The translations under genes and the position numbers were made by a program. Below, piece by piece: positions 10,224-20,432 of a stretch of 64,000 bases of DNA (its first letter is position 1; each line of letters opens with the position of its first letter). The notes under the pieces are model-generated. The model worked only from the letters and a program-made list of their open reading frames with translations. It ran no database searches and was not told the DNA's origin. The stretch covers positions 186,001 to 250,000 of the forward strand of contig CAKMXJ010000019.1 of NCBI GenBank assembly GCA_928724745.1, written 5' to 3'. Source of the stretch: Anthracocystis setariae. Taxonomy: Eukaryota > Basidiomycota > Ustilaginomycetes > Ustilaginales > Ustilaginaceae.

Positions 10224-11087
10224 CTAAGGCTTAAGGAATTTGGCGTGGAACTTGATGTGATCATCAGCAAAAGTGGAGATAAAGTAGTAGCTATGATCAT
10301 ACCCATCCTGAAGCCTGAGGTTGAACGCTTCACCGGACCAACCTTTTTCTTTAGCAACCTTGTCGAGGTTTTCCGGAAGCAATTGACCTTGTTTATAAAA
10401 ATCATCTGCTGTACCTGAATCGATGAGTATATCTGGTCTCTCTTTCGAATCCTTAAGCAATAGGGTGGCGTCGTACTGCTTACCCTCCTCGACGCCATCA
10501 TTGAGATACCCCTGAAAAGCCTTCTTACCCCACTCGCACTGAGTCGGGTTACAAATCGGACTGAAAGCCGAACACGACTTGTACAAACGCCTATTCTTGA
10601 GATACAATGTCAAAGCGCCATGACCGCCCATGGAATGGCCGAAAACCGCCGCGTTCTCGACATCCACTGGCAACTCACTTTCGCGAATCTTGCGGGGAAG
10701 TTCCGACGTAATATAATCGTACATATTGTAATGTTGATTCCACGGAACCTTTGTCGCGTTCAGGTAGAACCCAGCACCAGTACCAAAGTCGTAAGATTCA
10801 TCCTCCCCCTCGATCTTGGCGCCACGCGGAGATGTGTCCGGGAATACAAGCGCAATGCCAGCAGCGGCGGCAGAGTTAAAGAACCCCGCCTTCTGCGCTG
10901 CGTTGTCCTCCGTACATGTCAAACCGGAGAGGTAGTAAAGGATTGGGGCACGCGAGGTGGCGTGGGCAGAGGGAGGAAGGAAGACGTTGATGCTCGTCTC
11001 GAGGTTGCCGAGCGAGGTGGAGGTGAAGGTGTATTTGGTGAGCGTTCCTCCCGAGACTTTGTTGGACGATTTTTGTTCGAATGTCAT
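10224..11087 (-). CDS. S-formylglutathione hydrolase (esterase D family)
   Basis: Hydrolyses S-formylglutathione to formate and glutathione, the second step of glutathione-dependent formaldehyde detoxification; normally cytosolic. The product has 287 residues, the usual family length, without introns. It shows the alpha/beta-hydrolase nucleophile motif GHSMGG (Ser152), an acidic residue in the segment LIDSGTADDF (Asp228 or Asp229) and His265 in GYDHSYYF, which together form the expected triad. The early signature LSGLTCTEDN is also typical. The ATG at 11087 is the natural start. Its partner formaldehyde dehydrogenase is not in the window. Confidence 0.95.
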   Translation of the reverse strand: MTFEQKSSNKVSGGTLTKYTFTSTSLGNLETSINVFLPPSAHATSRAPILYYLSGLTCTEDNAAQKAGFFNSAAAAGIALVFPDTSPRGAKIEGEDESYDFGTGAGFYLNATKVPWNQHYNMYDYITSELPRKIRESELPVDVENAAVFGHSMGGHGALTLYLKNRRLYKSCSAFSPICNPTQCEWGKKAFQGYLNDGVEEGKQYDATLLLKDSKERPDILIDSGTADDFYKQGQLLPENLDKVAKEKGWSGEAFNLRLQDGYDHSYYFISTFADDHIKFHAKFLKP

Positions 11088-11523
11088 GGTGCTTGCAAAG
11101 TGCTGAGACGAGGGGAAGAGGATGTGGGAGTGGTGATGGTATGGAAGGAAGGAAGGAAGGAAGGAAGGAAGGAAGGAAGGAAGGAAGATTGGGGTACGAG
11201 AGGTAAACCGTCTGTAGATGAGGAGGTCAGTGCGCGTGCGACCAAAAACAAAAAGGTGGAGGTCCAGCCGTCATTTCCCCTTTTCCCCCCGCCAACTCGA
11301 CGGGCAAATCTCGTGCGGCAAACCCTCCATTCCCTCTCCCGCTCCCTGCAGCCAAATCCAGCAGTCATGCTGTCGAATAACCCTGACACTGTCCAACACC
11401 AAAGCACAAGTGTAGACACACACGAAACCATCTCTTCGAAGCCTGACCGACTCGAAGTAATGAAAACAAAATACTGAATACCCAGCCATACAACATTGCA
11501 AACGAAACGAAACAAGCATGCGA
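11088..11523. other. Promoter of formylglutathione hydrolase and 3' region of HIS5
   Basis: Both flanking genes are on the minus strand. The main feature is a GGAA microsatellite (11143-11187), 56-100 bp upstream of the hydrolase start codon. Nothing else is recognised. Confidence 0.55.
11143..11187. repeat. (GGAA)n microsatellite, about 11 units
   Basis: Perfect tetranucleotide array close to the start of the formylglutathione hydrolase gene, so it may lie in its promoter or 5' UTR. Read on the gene strand it is (TTCC)n. Confidence 0.9.
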
Positions 11524-12834
11524 TCAATCCGTCTCGTCTACAGACCCGCCTTGCAACAAGTTGCGCATCAACTCGATACATCGGCTATTCTCGGCTTCGG
11601 TGCCGACGGTGATCCTCAAACAACCCGAACAGCCCAAATCCTTGGATCGATTCCTAACCACCAACCCCATCTCTTCCGCCATCCTCTTGTACACCATCTG
11701 AGCCACCTCGTTGCTCGGCTTGCTCCTTGTCTCGCGATCGAGGATCTGGACGAGGACAAAGTTGGCTTCGTTGGCACCAAGGATGGGTCCAACGCCGGCG
11801 ACCGACTTGAGCGCCGAGATGAGCGTGTCGCGGTTGCGGATGAGCGTCTGGACATTGTGCTGCATCTGAGCGATACCGGAGGGCGACAGGGCGAGCGAAG
11901 CAAGGTGAGCGGTTGGTGACGAGATATTGTAGGGAGCCTTGGTATTGTTCATGATCTGGACCAACGCAGGCTGGGCGAACGCGATTCCCAAACGAATGGC
12001 AGCGAGCCCGAAAGCCTTGGACAAGGTTTGCGTCACCATGACATTCTGATACTCGTCAACCAAACTGACCGCGGATACGATTTGATCCGCGCGCCGCTTG
12101 CCCATCTTCTTCTCCTCCTCTGCAAAGTCGATGTACGCCTCATCCACCACGACGAGACCCTTGTAGTCCGCATTGTCGGCGATCTTCTGCACCTCGCTCG
12201 GTGCGATCAATGTACCCGTGGGGTTACCGGGCGAGCAGATGAAAACGATCTTGATATCCGCATCTTCGCTGAGCTTCTTGTTGACTGCCTCGACGTCCAA
12301 TGCGAACTTGCCGCCTTCTGTGATCAAAGGCACCTTGACGACCTCGAGATCGTTGACCGCAGCACAGACCGAGTACATGCCGTACGTGGGAGGGCAGATC
12401 AGGATCTTGTCCTTGCCAGGACGACAGCAAACCCGCTGCACGAGATCGAGCACCTCATCACTGCCTACGCCGAGAAAAACGAACGCATCGTTGGCAACAC
12501 CACGCAGTTGAGCCAGGGACGCCTTGATGCCGAACAGGCCAGGGTCCGGGTAACGATTGAGCGAGAGCGGGTCGTCCGCCTCGGTGGTGGCAACTGCGGT
12601 GGCACCGTTGCTAGTGCCAGGGTTGTGCGGGATCACAGAGTTGGCAGGCAGAGAGTGGCCCAGCGAGTTCTCGTTGGCATCGAGCAGGATGCCGGATTGA
12701 TAGTCGTCTCGAGCGCAACGGTACGGTTCGAGCGAGAGGATGTTGGGTCGAATCAAGTTTTCCAGCTTGAAGTGAGCCGGCTTTTGAGCGGCAGCCGCCG
12801 ACTGAGCGGTACCGTCGAGACCTTTGATTGCCAT
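11524..12834 (-). CDS. HIS5: Histidinol-phosphate aminotransferase
   Basis: PLP-dependent class I/II aminotransferase converting imidazole-acetol phosphate to histidinol phosphate in histidine synthesis. The 436-residue product starts at the first in-frame ATG (12834); the frame is open further upstream but without an ATG. The signature LDANENSLG appears near residue 51, SPGNPTG near 201, DEAY near 231, and the Schiff-base lysine K273 is in the motif TLSKAFGLA. A conserved arginine follows in AAIRLG. The length is normal for the family. It shares a short upstream region with the frataxin gene, which runs the other way. Confidence 0.95.
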   Translation of the reverse strand: MAIKGLDGTAQSAAAAQKPAHFKLENLIRPNILSLEPYRCARDDYQSGILLDANENSLGHSLPANSVIPHNPGTSNGATAVATTEADDPLSLNRYPDPGLFGIKASLAQLRGVANDAFVFLGVGSDEVLDLVQRVCCRPGKDKILICPPTYGMYSVCAAVNDLEVVKVPLITEGGKFALDVEAVNKKLSEDADIKIVFICSPGNPTGTLIAPSEVQKIADNADYKGLVVVDEAYIDFAEEEKKMGKRRADQIVSAVSLVDEYQNVMVTQTLSKAFGLAAIRLGIAFAQPALVQIMNNTKAPYNISSPTAHLASLALSPSGIAQMQHNVQTLIRNRDTLISALKSVAGVGPILGANEANFVLVQILDRETRSKPSNEVAQMVYKRMAEEMGLVVRNRSKDLGCSGCLRITVGTEAENSRCIELMRNLLQGGSVDETD

Positions 12835-13283
12835 TTCTGCGAGTGTATGGATCGTGAGAAAGAGTCGTGAGCCTAGCGTGGGGTGGACTGGCTTTATAGG
12901 CTTGATGAAGGCGAGGTGAACGAGGTTGATGAAACGTCGTGACTCGTCTGCGGTGGTGTCTGAGTCAAAAAAGTTGATTATCACCACCGATAACAACAGT
13001 GAGAGAGTGGCATAGGGTGGCACAGCTGCCAAAGTTTAGGTTACCGAGCGCGAGTCACCAGCTTCTTCTAATCGGCCGGGAAAGTTTGTAAACCGTTCGC
13101 CTCCACAAAGTACCGTATTTTAGAGCTTTGGTGGGACACCATTGCCAGATCGAGCTGGGTGCTCATTGCTCTGTTGTCGATTGCGTTGCAACATCAACCA
13201 TCCTTCGGGAAACGACCCATCACTTCTCGCCAAGTAGTGGATACATGGCTTATAGGCGTTGAACAAAACTGAAGCTGCCCAAG
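12835..13283. other. Bidirectional promoter between HIS5 and frataxin
   Basis: A 449-bp spacer between two divergent start codons. I looked for an obvious Gcn4-type site (TGASTCA). TGAGTCA occurs at 12960-12966, 126 bp upstream of the HIS5 start. It could mediate amino-acid control of HIS5, but one match to a 7-mer is weak evidence. Confidence 0.4.
12960..12966. promoter_or_regulatory. Candidate Gcn4/AP-1-like site TGAGTCA
   Basis: A perfect TGAGTCA heptamer lies in the spacer between HIS5 and frataxin. In fungi the Gcn4/CPC1 regulator binds TGASTCA upstream of amino-acid genes, so its place next to HIS5 makes sense. A chance match in a spacer of this size is possible. Confidence 0.35.
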
Positions 13284-14157
13284 ATGCTTCGAACGACGAC
13301 ACAGCTTGGCTTGCTTCCGTTTGCAGCGGTGCGATCCATTTCCACCCGATCGACTGCTCGTGCTCTGCGGATAGCGGTCCGCGCAACTCGCATTGACTCT
13401 TGGAGTACATCCTCGTCGCCAACCATCCAAGTGAAGAACCGGACATTCCGCTCATCGGCATTCGTGGCGCGGCCAACTGCAAAGTACACAGCCTCGCCCT
13501 TATCGGATCGAGAGTACCACAAGCTCTCGAACCAAGTGCTGGATTCACTACAGGAGACGTTCGAAACGCTGCTCGAGGAAGCTGACGTCGAAATCCTCGA
13601 GGCGCACGCCAGAGCCAAGAACCAGGGCGCAACAAGAGGCTCTCCTGCTTCAGAATGGGATATCGAATGTGCGGTAAGTTGCTCGCCCCCTTCCTCTCTT
13701 CGCAGTACTTTCGGTACATCCGAATCAGGCTGTTCGGTTTGCCCGAACCTTTGAAATAGAGTATTGACGTTCTCACGCCTTGCGCTTCATCGCAATATCC
13801 TAATGATGCAGTCCGGCGTGATGAATCTGCGATGCGGTGTCCACGGTACTTGGGTCATCAACAAGCAGCCCCCCAACAAACAGATTTGGCTATCAAGCCC
13901 AAAAAGGTATGTAATCGAATCCACCCCCTCGCGATCCTTTTTGTCTAAAACACTGTGGCGCAGTTGAGCTAATTTGGCGCCGTGTATGATGCGTTCGCTT
14001 CTTGGACAGTGGACCGAAGCGATTCGACTACGATGCAGAAACCAAGACATGGTTCTGTCTCAAGGAAGGCGAGACATCTACGCTTGATCAGCTGCTTCAG
14101 ACGGAGCTGTCGCAGGTGTTTGATACACAAATTCAAGTAGTCTTGGAAGAAGAGTGA
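13284..14157 (+). CDS. YFH1: Frataxin, mitochondrial iron-sulfur assembly protein
   Basis: Three exons (13284-13673, 13812-13906, 14010-14157) encode about 210 residues. Borders are GTAAGT...CAG and GTATGT...ACAG, and each join keeps the family sequence: the second exon carries [19 protein letters not shown] and ends in SSPK, and the third begins SGPKRFDYD. These are the most conserved frataxin segments. The first 80 or so residues are Arg/Ser/Thr-rich and lack acidic residues, as in a mitochondrial presequence, and the acidic first helix follows ([13 protein letters not shown]). Frataxin supports Fe-S cluster assembly on the Nfs1-Isd11-Isu complex in the matrix. Confidence 0.93.
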
Positions 14158-14603
14158 CGAGTAGGCTCAGATATTGTACCTCGACGCAATTCATACGCTT
14201 AGGAGTCAACCAACCATCTTGGATACAGTAGTCGGCGGCGGCGTGCAGTTGATTGTTGAGCTGCGAGTGAGAGAGTAGTGAAAGAGCGTGGGCGCATGAG
14301 GCGCGATCAAAGGTCAAAAAAAAAGGGTGGAGTGGTGTTGGACTTTTCACGGCAGCAATTTTGAGAGCCAAAAAAAAAGAACCGCGGATGGGGTTTTGAA
14401 ACAAAAATAATCAGGCACCTGTCAAGCCTCCACTCCAACACGAAACTCGGGTTGGATGCATGCATACAAGCACGATCTTGTTTGGCGACTCAGCCCTTTG
14501 CTTGCCACTACCACCGCAATGATCTGCCGACCTCCAGGCAACTAGTTACGCAGATAAAAGCGCCTCTTCTTCAATCCTAACCACCTGGGACGCTTTCGAC
14601 GCG
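14158..14603. other. Spacer between frataxin and the KEN-box gene
   Basis: Tandem plus-strand genes; this holds the frataxin 3' UTR and the promoter of the next gene. Short A runs occur near 14317 and 14371. No gene is seen. Confidence 0.5.
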
Positions 14604-16361
14604 ATGGTGACGCTACGCTCTTCCTCCCGGCGGCGTCCTGGCATTCTTGCCAATTCGGGCACGTCGTCTTCGCCAGCGAAAAGTGGCGTGGGTATTCAAG
14701 CGGATGAGAATGGTCCCATGGCGAGATCGGCGCTAGGTAATATCAAGAACCTTGTCGCTGCGCGCGAGACCGGTCGAAAGCCTTTGACTGACCGGAACAC
14801 GTCAACTCGACCGAAGGCTTCTGCACCTAGCATCCCCAAAAAATTGAGCGGCAGGCCAGCACAAGAAAGCACATCGCGTCCAACACGTCTGTCGAAGCCT
14901 ACTTCCAGCAAACCGTCGGTAGGCTCTTGGAGAACGGCGACGACATCACGACAATCACGTCAACGGATGGAGCAGTTCTCGCACGTTGAAATTCCGACGC
15001 TCACCAGTAGCCTCACATCGGCAGCAGGAGCAAGCAAAGATACCAGCCTGTCACAGCAGATCGCTACCGCGGCGGCAGTGCCATCGGAGACCAAGCTGGA
15101 GCGATTCTCCCCGCAGATCCCAAGCGACGACTTGGAGTACTTTGACTACATTGCCGTCGAGGCGCCTCACACGGAGCAAGCGGATAGCAAGCCACCGTCC
15201 GACTCCGAGGCCAAAGTTAGCAAGTCTCAAACTGGCGAATTCAACTCGCATGCATCGTCGGATAAGGAGAATCGACCACCGTCGCCGGCATTGCGGCCCG
15301 TTGCACGCGCTTGGACGGCGATCGACGCGGTTCAACCAACGCACTCGACCCCGATCGCACGTCCACGCGAACACGTTGCGGACTCGGAGATCTACCTCGA
15401 CGACGTGTTCCTAGCCGACTCGGATCGATCGAGTCGCGTGGATTCGCCGGGTGCCGCACGTAGGGCTGCATCGGAACAGCTGCTGTTGGAGTACCAGGAC
15501 CGTGGCGTTTCCAAGGTGCGTGCGTGGAAGGCGGCGGGGCATGATCGCGGCGAGCTCGACACGACGCCTCCGCCGCCGGTGGTTGGGGAGGATGGGTCGG
15601 ATGCAGGAACGAGTTTATCCTGGCCCACCGCACTGTCCGAGGTGGAGGAGGGGGAGGGGGAGGGGGAGGTTAGTAGTGACGAGTTTGGGTTTCTTCGTGC
15701 GGAGCGAAGGATCCGGGATGAGCGCACGCTGAAGCAGCTCGTGGTAGATGGTGGAATATCGGTTGATTCGTCAAAGGAGGGGTTGGAAGCGAGCGATGAT
15801 CGAAGGTTGGCGGAGCAGGCGTTTGGGCTGATGTCTTCGCCCGGTCCGACGACGATGATGATGCAGGGGGAGGGGGAGGGGGGCAGTGACGAGGATCATG
15901 CGGCTGTGGAGAGGCAGGTGGATTTGGCGGCTGACGTGCGACGTAGTGCTCGGCTGGGCAGGAAGGGGGACAGCGGTGGTGCCGCGGAACGACGTCGAGC
16001 GAAGAAAACCCCGGTGACCAGCGTCCCACTTAAGCGGAATGAGAGGCGGGAACAGGCGGTTTTGGAGAAACTCGCTGCCGAGGCATCGTCGTCGTCGTCG
16101 GCGTCTCCACTCAACTCGAAGAGTGTGCGCAAGAAACCGTTCCGAATGGATGACGCTTTGGAGTTTTTACCCGCGCGAACCGCTAAACGTCCGCGCGTCC
16201 TTGCCTCCTCCTCCTCCTCGAACAAGAGAAAGCGCGGCAAGCGGAAGACACACACCCCAGCGAAGGAGCCGAACGAGGAGGAGGAGGAGGAGGGGGGGCA
16301 ACCATCGACGCAGTTCCGTGCAGTGGACGAGTACGTGCTTCAGTGCGAAGACGTTCTCTGA
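14604..16361 (+). CDS. Hypothetical nuclear protein with KEN box and DDLEYFDYIA motif
   Basis: A 585-residue, intron-free, mostly disordered protein that I cannot assign to a family. Visible features: an Arg/Ser-rich start (LRSSSRRRPG); DDLEYFDYIAVE at residues 175-186; a KEN box at 221-223 followed by RPPSP; RRSARLGRKG from 446; a basic cluster near 535-550 (KRPRV, NKRKRGKRK) that looks like a nuclear signal; and a short hydrophobic end (DEYVLQCEDVL). A KEN box suggests APC/C-dependent turnover, so a cell-cycle or chromosome role is plausible but unproven. The DDLEYFD and RRSARL motifs recur in the retroelement accessory ORF at 53777-55612 (see findings). Confidence 0.75.
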   Translation: MVTLRSSSRRRPGILANSGTSSSPAKSGVGIQADENGPMARSALGNIKNLVAARETGRKPLTDRNTSTRPKASAPSIPKKLSGRPAQESTSRPTRLSKPTSSKPSVGSWRTATTSRQSRQRMEQFSHVEIPTLTSSLTSAAGASKDTSLSQQIATAAAVPSETKLERFSPQIPSDDLEYFDYIAVEAPHTEQADSKPPSDSEAKVSKSQTGEFNSHASSDKENRPPSPALRPVARAWTAIDAVQPTHSTPIARPREHVADSEIYLDDVFLADSDRSSRVDSPGAARRAASEQLLLEYQDRGVSKVRAWKAAGHDRGELDTTPPPPVVGEDGSDAGTSLSWPTALSEVEEGEGEGEVSSDEFGFLRAERRIRDERTLKQLVVDGGISVDSSKEGLEASDDRRLAEQAFGLMSSPGPTTMMMQGEGEGGSDEDHAAVERQVDLAADVRRSARLGRKGDSGGAAERRRAKKTPVTSVPLKRNERREQAVLEKLAAEASSSSSASPLNSKSVRKKPFRMDDALEFLPARTAKRPRVLASSSSSNKRKRGKRKTHTPAKEPNEEEEEEGGQPSTQFRAVDEYVLQCEDVL

Positions 16362-16446
16362 GCGTGTTCTCTCGCCCGCGCATTGTATGTGTAAGTTAAC
16401 TTGGGCTATGAATGGCTTCGGCATAAGGGTTCAATTACATGTGGGA

Positions 16447-16472
16447 TGTGTGTGTGTGTGTGTGTGTGTGTG
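16447..16472. repeat. (TG)n microsatellite
   Basis: A run of about 13 TG units just before the convergent stop codon of the oxidoreductase gene. Confidence 0.85.
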
Positions 16473-16476
16473 ATGT

Positions 16477-17724
16477 TTACTTGGACTTGTTGGGCTCGAA
16501 CTGTTGGGTGACGATGTGGATCTGTGCGTAGTGGTTGAGTCTGTAGGCGAGACGGTCTGCGCCTATTAGAGCTGGGGTGAGCACACCAGCTGGTGAATTG
16601 GCGTGGTCGTGCAGTAGTGGCGAGTGTTTGAGCTTGGGATGGTCGAGGATGGTGAGGGCGGTTTCGGTGATCATTCTGGCTGTGAGGAGGTAACCTGCGT
16701 TACCGGTTGCCTTGATGGTGCAGATGGCTTGGGTGCCGTTGTCAGCGGTGGCGAGCGTGTCTAGACGAAATTTGCATTGGTAGAGGCTTTTATCGGATGG
16801 ACCAGAGTTGGGTGGCATGGATCGGGACATGAACCAACGGACGAGCGAAATGTTCATTAGCAACCAAACGCCGATGAATTGGACGTAGCAAAACACGTAG
16901 GCGGTCAACTTGTTGGCGACGATGGCGCCTTCTTTGTAGAGGAAGGCTTGACCGTAGGCGTTGGGCGAGTGGTGATGTTGGAGGAGACCCCAGGTTCGAT
17001 TGACGATTCGCGTGTTGTGCAGGGTGAAGATGTTGTGTGCGCCCCATTTGTTGCGATGCGTGAAGAAGTGGACGGGTTGAAAGGTGAGCGAACCCGGTTT
17101 GGCGATGGGCGAGAGCCAGTCGCCACGAACGTTGCGCATCTGGTCAGGCTCGCTAGCCATCGAGATGGCACTGGCGAGCGTTCCGGCACTGAGCGAGTCC
17201 GGTAGGATGTAGGCGCATTCGACCAGTTTGACATCCGACTTTGCGCCAGCGAGGTCCTTGACCTTCTGTGCGGCGAGGTAGGTGGACAGGTCGAAGGGGA
17301 GCGAATCGAATCCAACCGAGCACGCGATGGTGACGCCTTTGGCTTGAGCTTCCAAGTGGAACTTTTCAATGATGTCAGCATTGAAGCCAGTTTCGCCACT
17401 GAGGTCGACGTAGTTGGTGGCTTGGTCGATGCAAGCGCGCACGACTTGTTCGGCTTTAAAGGGACGGTAGGGACCGACGAGGTTGATGACCGCCCTGGTT
17501 TGAGCTGCCATGGATGTGAGTGAGGTGTAGTTGGAAGTTTCGGCTTCGATGACACCGACGCTATCGGGCAAACTGAGCTTGGATTTCAGCGAGGAGAGAC
17601 GAGAAGCGGATCGACCGGCTACAGCCCAAGTGGGCTTGTCTGGGTGGTTGAGAATGTACTTGCACACGAGCTGACCGGTGAACCCGGTGGCTCCGAACAC
17701 GACCAAATCGTATCGCTTCGACAT
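16477..17724 (-). CDS. Saccharopine-dehydrogenase-like membrane oxidoreductase (SCCPDH family)
   Basis: A 415-residue protein without introns. The N-terminus has the Rossmann nucleotide-binding motif VFGATGFTG, and the segment VINLVGPYRPFKAEQVVRAC with YVDLSGE follows, typical of the SCCPDH-like family rather than true lysine-pathway saccharopine dehydrogenases. A hydrophobic segment (AYVFCYVQFIGVWLLMNISL) near residue 280-300 suggests a membrane anchor, as in lipid-droplet-associated relatives. The substrate is not known for this family. It is convergent with the KEN-box gene, only 115 bp apart stop to stop. Confidence 0.88.
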   Translation of the reverse strand: MSKRYDLVVFGATGFTGQLVCKYILNHPDKPTWAVAGRSASRLSSLKSKLSLPDSVGVIEAETSNYTSLTSMAAQTRAVINLVGPYRPFKAEQVVRACIDQATNYVDLSGETGFNADIIEKFHLEAQAKGVTIACSVGFDSLPFDLSTYLAAQKVKDLAGAKSDVKLVECAYILPDSLSAGTLASAISMASEPDQMRNVRGDWLSPIAKPGSLTFQPVHFFTHRNKWGAHNIFTLHNTRIVNRTWGLLQHHHSPNAYGQAFLYKEGAIVANKLTAYVFCYVQFIGVWLLMNISLVRWFMSRSMPPNSGPSDKSLYQCKFRLDTLATADNGTQAICTIKATGNAGYLLTARMITETALTILDHPKLKHSPLLHDHANSPAGVLTPALIGADRLAYRLNHYAQIHIVTQQFEPNKSK

Positions 17725-18257
17725 GGTGTTGTGGTTTCCTTTCCAGATTTGAGGGTGCGTTTGGCGACGAAGAAAAGGCGGTCGTGAGATGGTGAAAAGA
17801 AAGGATAGCCTTTATAAGGGTCATGCACCGAGAGCAGTAAAGCTGACTGACTTGGAGCGTGAAACGCCTCCTCCACTTTGTCGAATCAAATGTCGACGGC
17901 ATCAGTCCGCACAAGCTGAGCATAACCCACCACCAACTGACCAACTCTTGTGTGTGAAATTTTGAATTCTTTCTTTCTTTGTTGCCGAAATGCATCATGT
18001 CACACTTGCTGTCACGCAGATATATGTATGAGGTGTCCACCCACCCAAAGTCACCACCACCCATCAGCGTGGTTACCACAACATGATCTCAGCAGACACC
18101 AACTTGAGTTGAGTGCAGATCCATTGGCACTTAAAGTACAGTATGTCCAAAGTGTTCATCCACTCTGGACCAACTGACACACACACACAGACAGACAGAC
18201 GGCTATGCGGTTGATCTATCTAACTTCTTGCCAAGCATGTACAGACGCCTTGATTGC
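17725..18257. other. Spacer between the oxidoreductase promoter and GDT1 3' end
   Basis: Both flanking genes are on the minus strand. A short CA/CAGA simple repeat is at about 18177-18200. No gene is seen. Confidence 0.5.
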
Positions 18258-19344
18258 TCATGCTTGTACACCGACAGCTTCCTTTGCGGTACGCACCACC
18301 TCCACTGCCGTCTGACCGCTTGGCTCCTGGTATGCCTCCCAAGCATAAATCAAGCCGAACAACAAAAACAGACACGCCCCACCCAACGTCACATGCTTGA
18401 CCGAGATCCTCCTTGCCAACCAGCTACCACACACCACCGCCATACTCGTACAGCACGCATGCCCCACAATCGTGCCGATGCACACCAACGTCACGTTATG
18501 TGCTGCGGCCAATGCGATGGTGGCAATCTGAGACCGATCCCCCCACTCGCCCAAAAACGTCAGGATGAACGCCTGCGCAAAGATCGGACTAAAACACAGC
18601 CCCATGAGGTTCTTGGTGCCTTCCTTGATCGAGTTGCCCATGCCTTTCGAACCAACTCCCGACGTTGAGGCTGCCGATGGCTTGGATGGGATGGAGTGAC
18701 TGGGTGCGGTGTGGCCTTGTTCGATATGGTCGAGCTCGTGTGTGTTGCCGTCCTCCTCGTCAATTTCTCGCTCGGCCTCTTGCCATTCTTCTTGGATCTC
18801 ATCGCCCGTCATTTGCATGCCGTCTTTGACCATCTTGAGTCCAAATACGAAGAACAACGCTGCTGCCATGAGGTTGGTTAACGACTTGGGCAGAAGCGAT
18901 GGGAACATGACACCCAGAAGCGCCGATAAGATCGACATGACCGCCAACGAGGCAAACGCGCCGGAGAACACCACGAGTTTGGGATGTCGCATCGATAGGA
19001 TAGCAGCTATCAGAAACGTCTTGTCGCCGATTTCTGACACCTGATCAGCGCCAAATGTTGCCACGGTTTGCGGGCCGATTCAGGAAAAGGAGTAAGTGCT
19101 TGTTTCTCAAAAGTATGGAAATGAGGTGGCAGCTTGGATAAATGGCACTTACGATGATCATGGCAAAACTACTCCACAGCGCTCTTGGATCATCCCTCCA
19201 CGCCTCTTGTAGCCCAAGCGCGCTGCTCATGCCCGCTATCGAAGCAGGCACGGCACCTCCCTCGGACCCACCCATCAACATGCTCAGATCGATGTTCTTG
19301 GCCGCGTGAGTCGCATTGAGCGCTGCACCACGCAGCTCCTCCAT
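18258..19344 (-). CDS. GDT1: GDT1/TMEM165-type cation transporter (UPF0016)
   Basis: Two exons on the minus strand, 19344-19153 and 19040-18258, separated by a 112-bp intron (GTAAGT...CAG), give about 324 residues. The splice joins FAMII to VSEIGDKTFLIAAIL, restoring the first of the two family motifs E-phi-G-D-(K/R)-(S/T) exactly at the junction. The second copy is LGEWGDRSQIATIAL. Between them lies a hydrophilic loop with acidic and His residues. About six to seven membrane helices are visible. GDT1 proteins move Mn2+/Ca2+ into the Golgi and support glycosylation and Ca2+ tolerance. Confidence 0.93.
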
Positions 19345-19820
19345 CGTTGCTGTTTGGTTACGTCTTTGGCTCGCAGATGGGCTACCCCAGTCGGATCGGG
19401 GCTTTGAGCTGAACCGTGACGAGTTTGGATAAAGAGAGAGAGAGACGAGAGACAGAGAGAGTTGGATGGACAGGGAGGGAGTTTGGGGTTTGATGACAAG
19501 ACGTAATGTGATGGTCCTTGCGCGTGCCGATGCAGTGTTTCGCGGACCCTGGAAATAAATAAAAAAATCAATTTGGCCAATTTTGAGAATTATTATTTAA
19601 TGTTGATTCTTCTTTTTCAAACAGCCACGTCTGCCAAGATGGCTTTGTGTTGATTTTGGTCACGATTACAAATCAAGATTTGGAAATTCTTGGGGCGGAA
19701 GTCGGATTTCAACCTTGAAAGCGGTGGGAGATTTTTTCTTTCAACCTCGAACTCAACCCCTTCCTCCTCCTTGCCTCTTGCTCATCCTCATCCTCATCCT
19801 CATCGTCCACGTCTGTCAAA
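19345..19820. other. Bidirectional spacer between GDT1 and a short hypothetical gene
   Basis: Divergent promoters are expected here. A GA-rich (GAGA) run lies at about 19432-19462 and a short A/T-rich patch at about 19555-19605. No gene is seen. Confidence 0.5.
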
Positions 19821-20279
19821 ATGGAGCCCGCCTTACCGCTTCCGCTCCGACTGGACCTGTCGCACTCTCCCATTTCACTCGACCACACCGCTGTCTCGGA
19901 CTCGATCGCCACCTTCCTCGCCTCCTACGCTGCCAGAACAGGAACCTCCAACGCCTCTTCCACCACCACTACTAACGATGAGCCAGGCGCATCTGCGTCC
20001 ACAGGCGGCGTAATCGCAGCCCAACTCACCCGCCTCATGAACGGCCTAGCAGGAAAAATCGACTACGACCCCCTCACCCCACTCACCCTCCCACAACCAC
20101 CCACAGAGGCAGACGCAACACTCTCAACCCCACCCTCCCTTCCCGAGCTCTCCTCCCCAGATCCACCATCCCAACTCCTCCAAGATCCAACCCCTCCCAC
20201 ATTGCTCGAGCAGTCGCCATCCCCAAGCAAAAAGCCCAAGAAGGACAGAAAGTCCAAATCGATCAAGTCCGACTCGTAA
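19821..20279 (+). CDS. Hypothetical short protein with Lys-rich C-terminus
   Basis: 152 residues from a good ATG context (CAAAATGGAG). I do not recognise a family. The first 90 residues could form helices (SDSIATFLASYAA; GGVIAAQLTRLMNGLAGK), the middle is Pro-rich, and the end is basic (KKPKKDRKSKSIK), suggesting a nuclear or nucleolar protein. The CA-rich third codon positions fit coding use. It is convergent with TRK. It could be a small ribosome-biogenesis or chaperone factor, but this is a guess. Confidence 0.55.
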   Translation: MEPALPLPLRLDLSHSPISLDHTAVSDSIATFLASYAARTGTSNASSTTTTNDEPGASASTGGVIAAQLTRLMNGLAGKIDYDPLTPLTLPQPPTEADATLSTPPSLPELSSPDPPSQLLQDPTPPTLLEQSPSPSKKPKKDRKSKSIKSDS

Positions 20280-20432
20280 TGAATTTTTGTCGCATAACCC
20301 ATCGTACACTCCTGTACTTGTACCGTTCTCAGCCATTGCAAACCACACACCATCGCATGACGAAAAAAAAAAAAGAAAAGAAAAGAAAAGCCTATTTCGC
20401 CAAACAAAACCAACGATTCTGAGTCACACCAC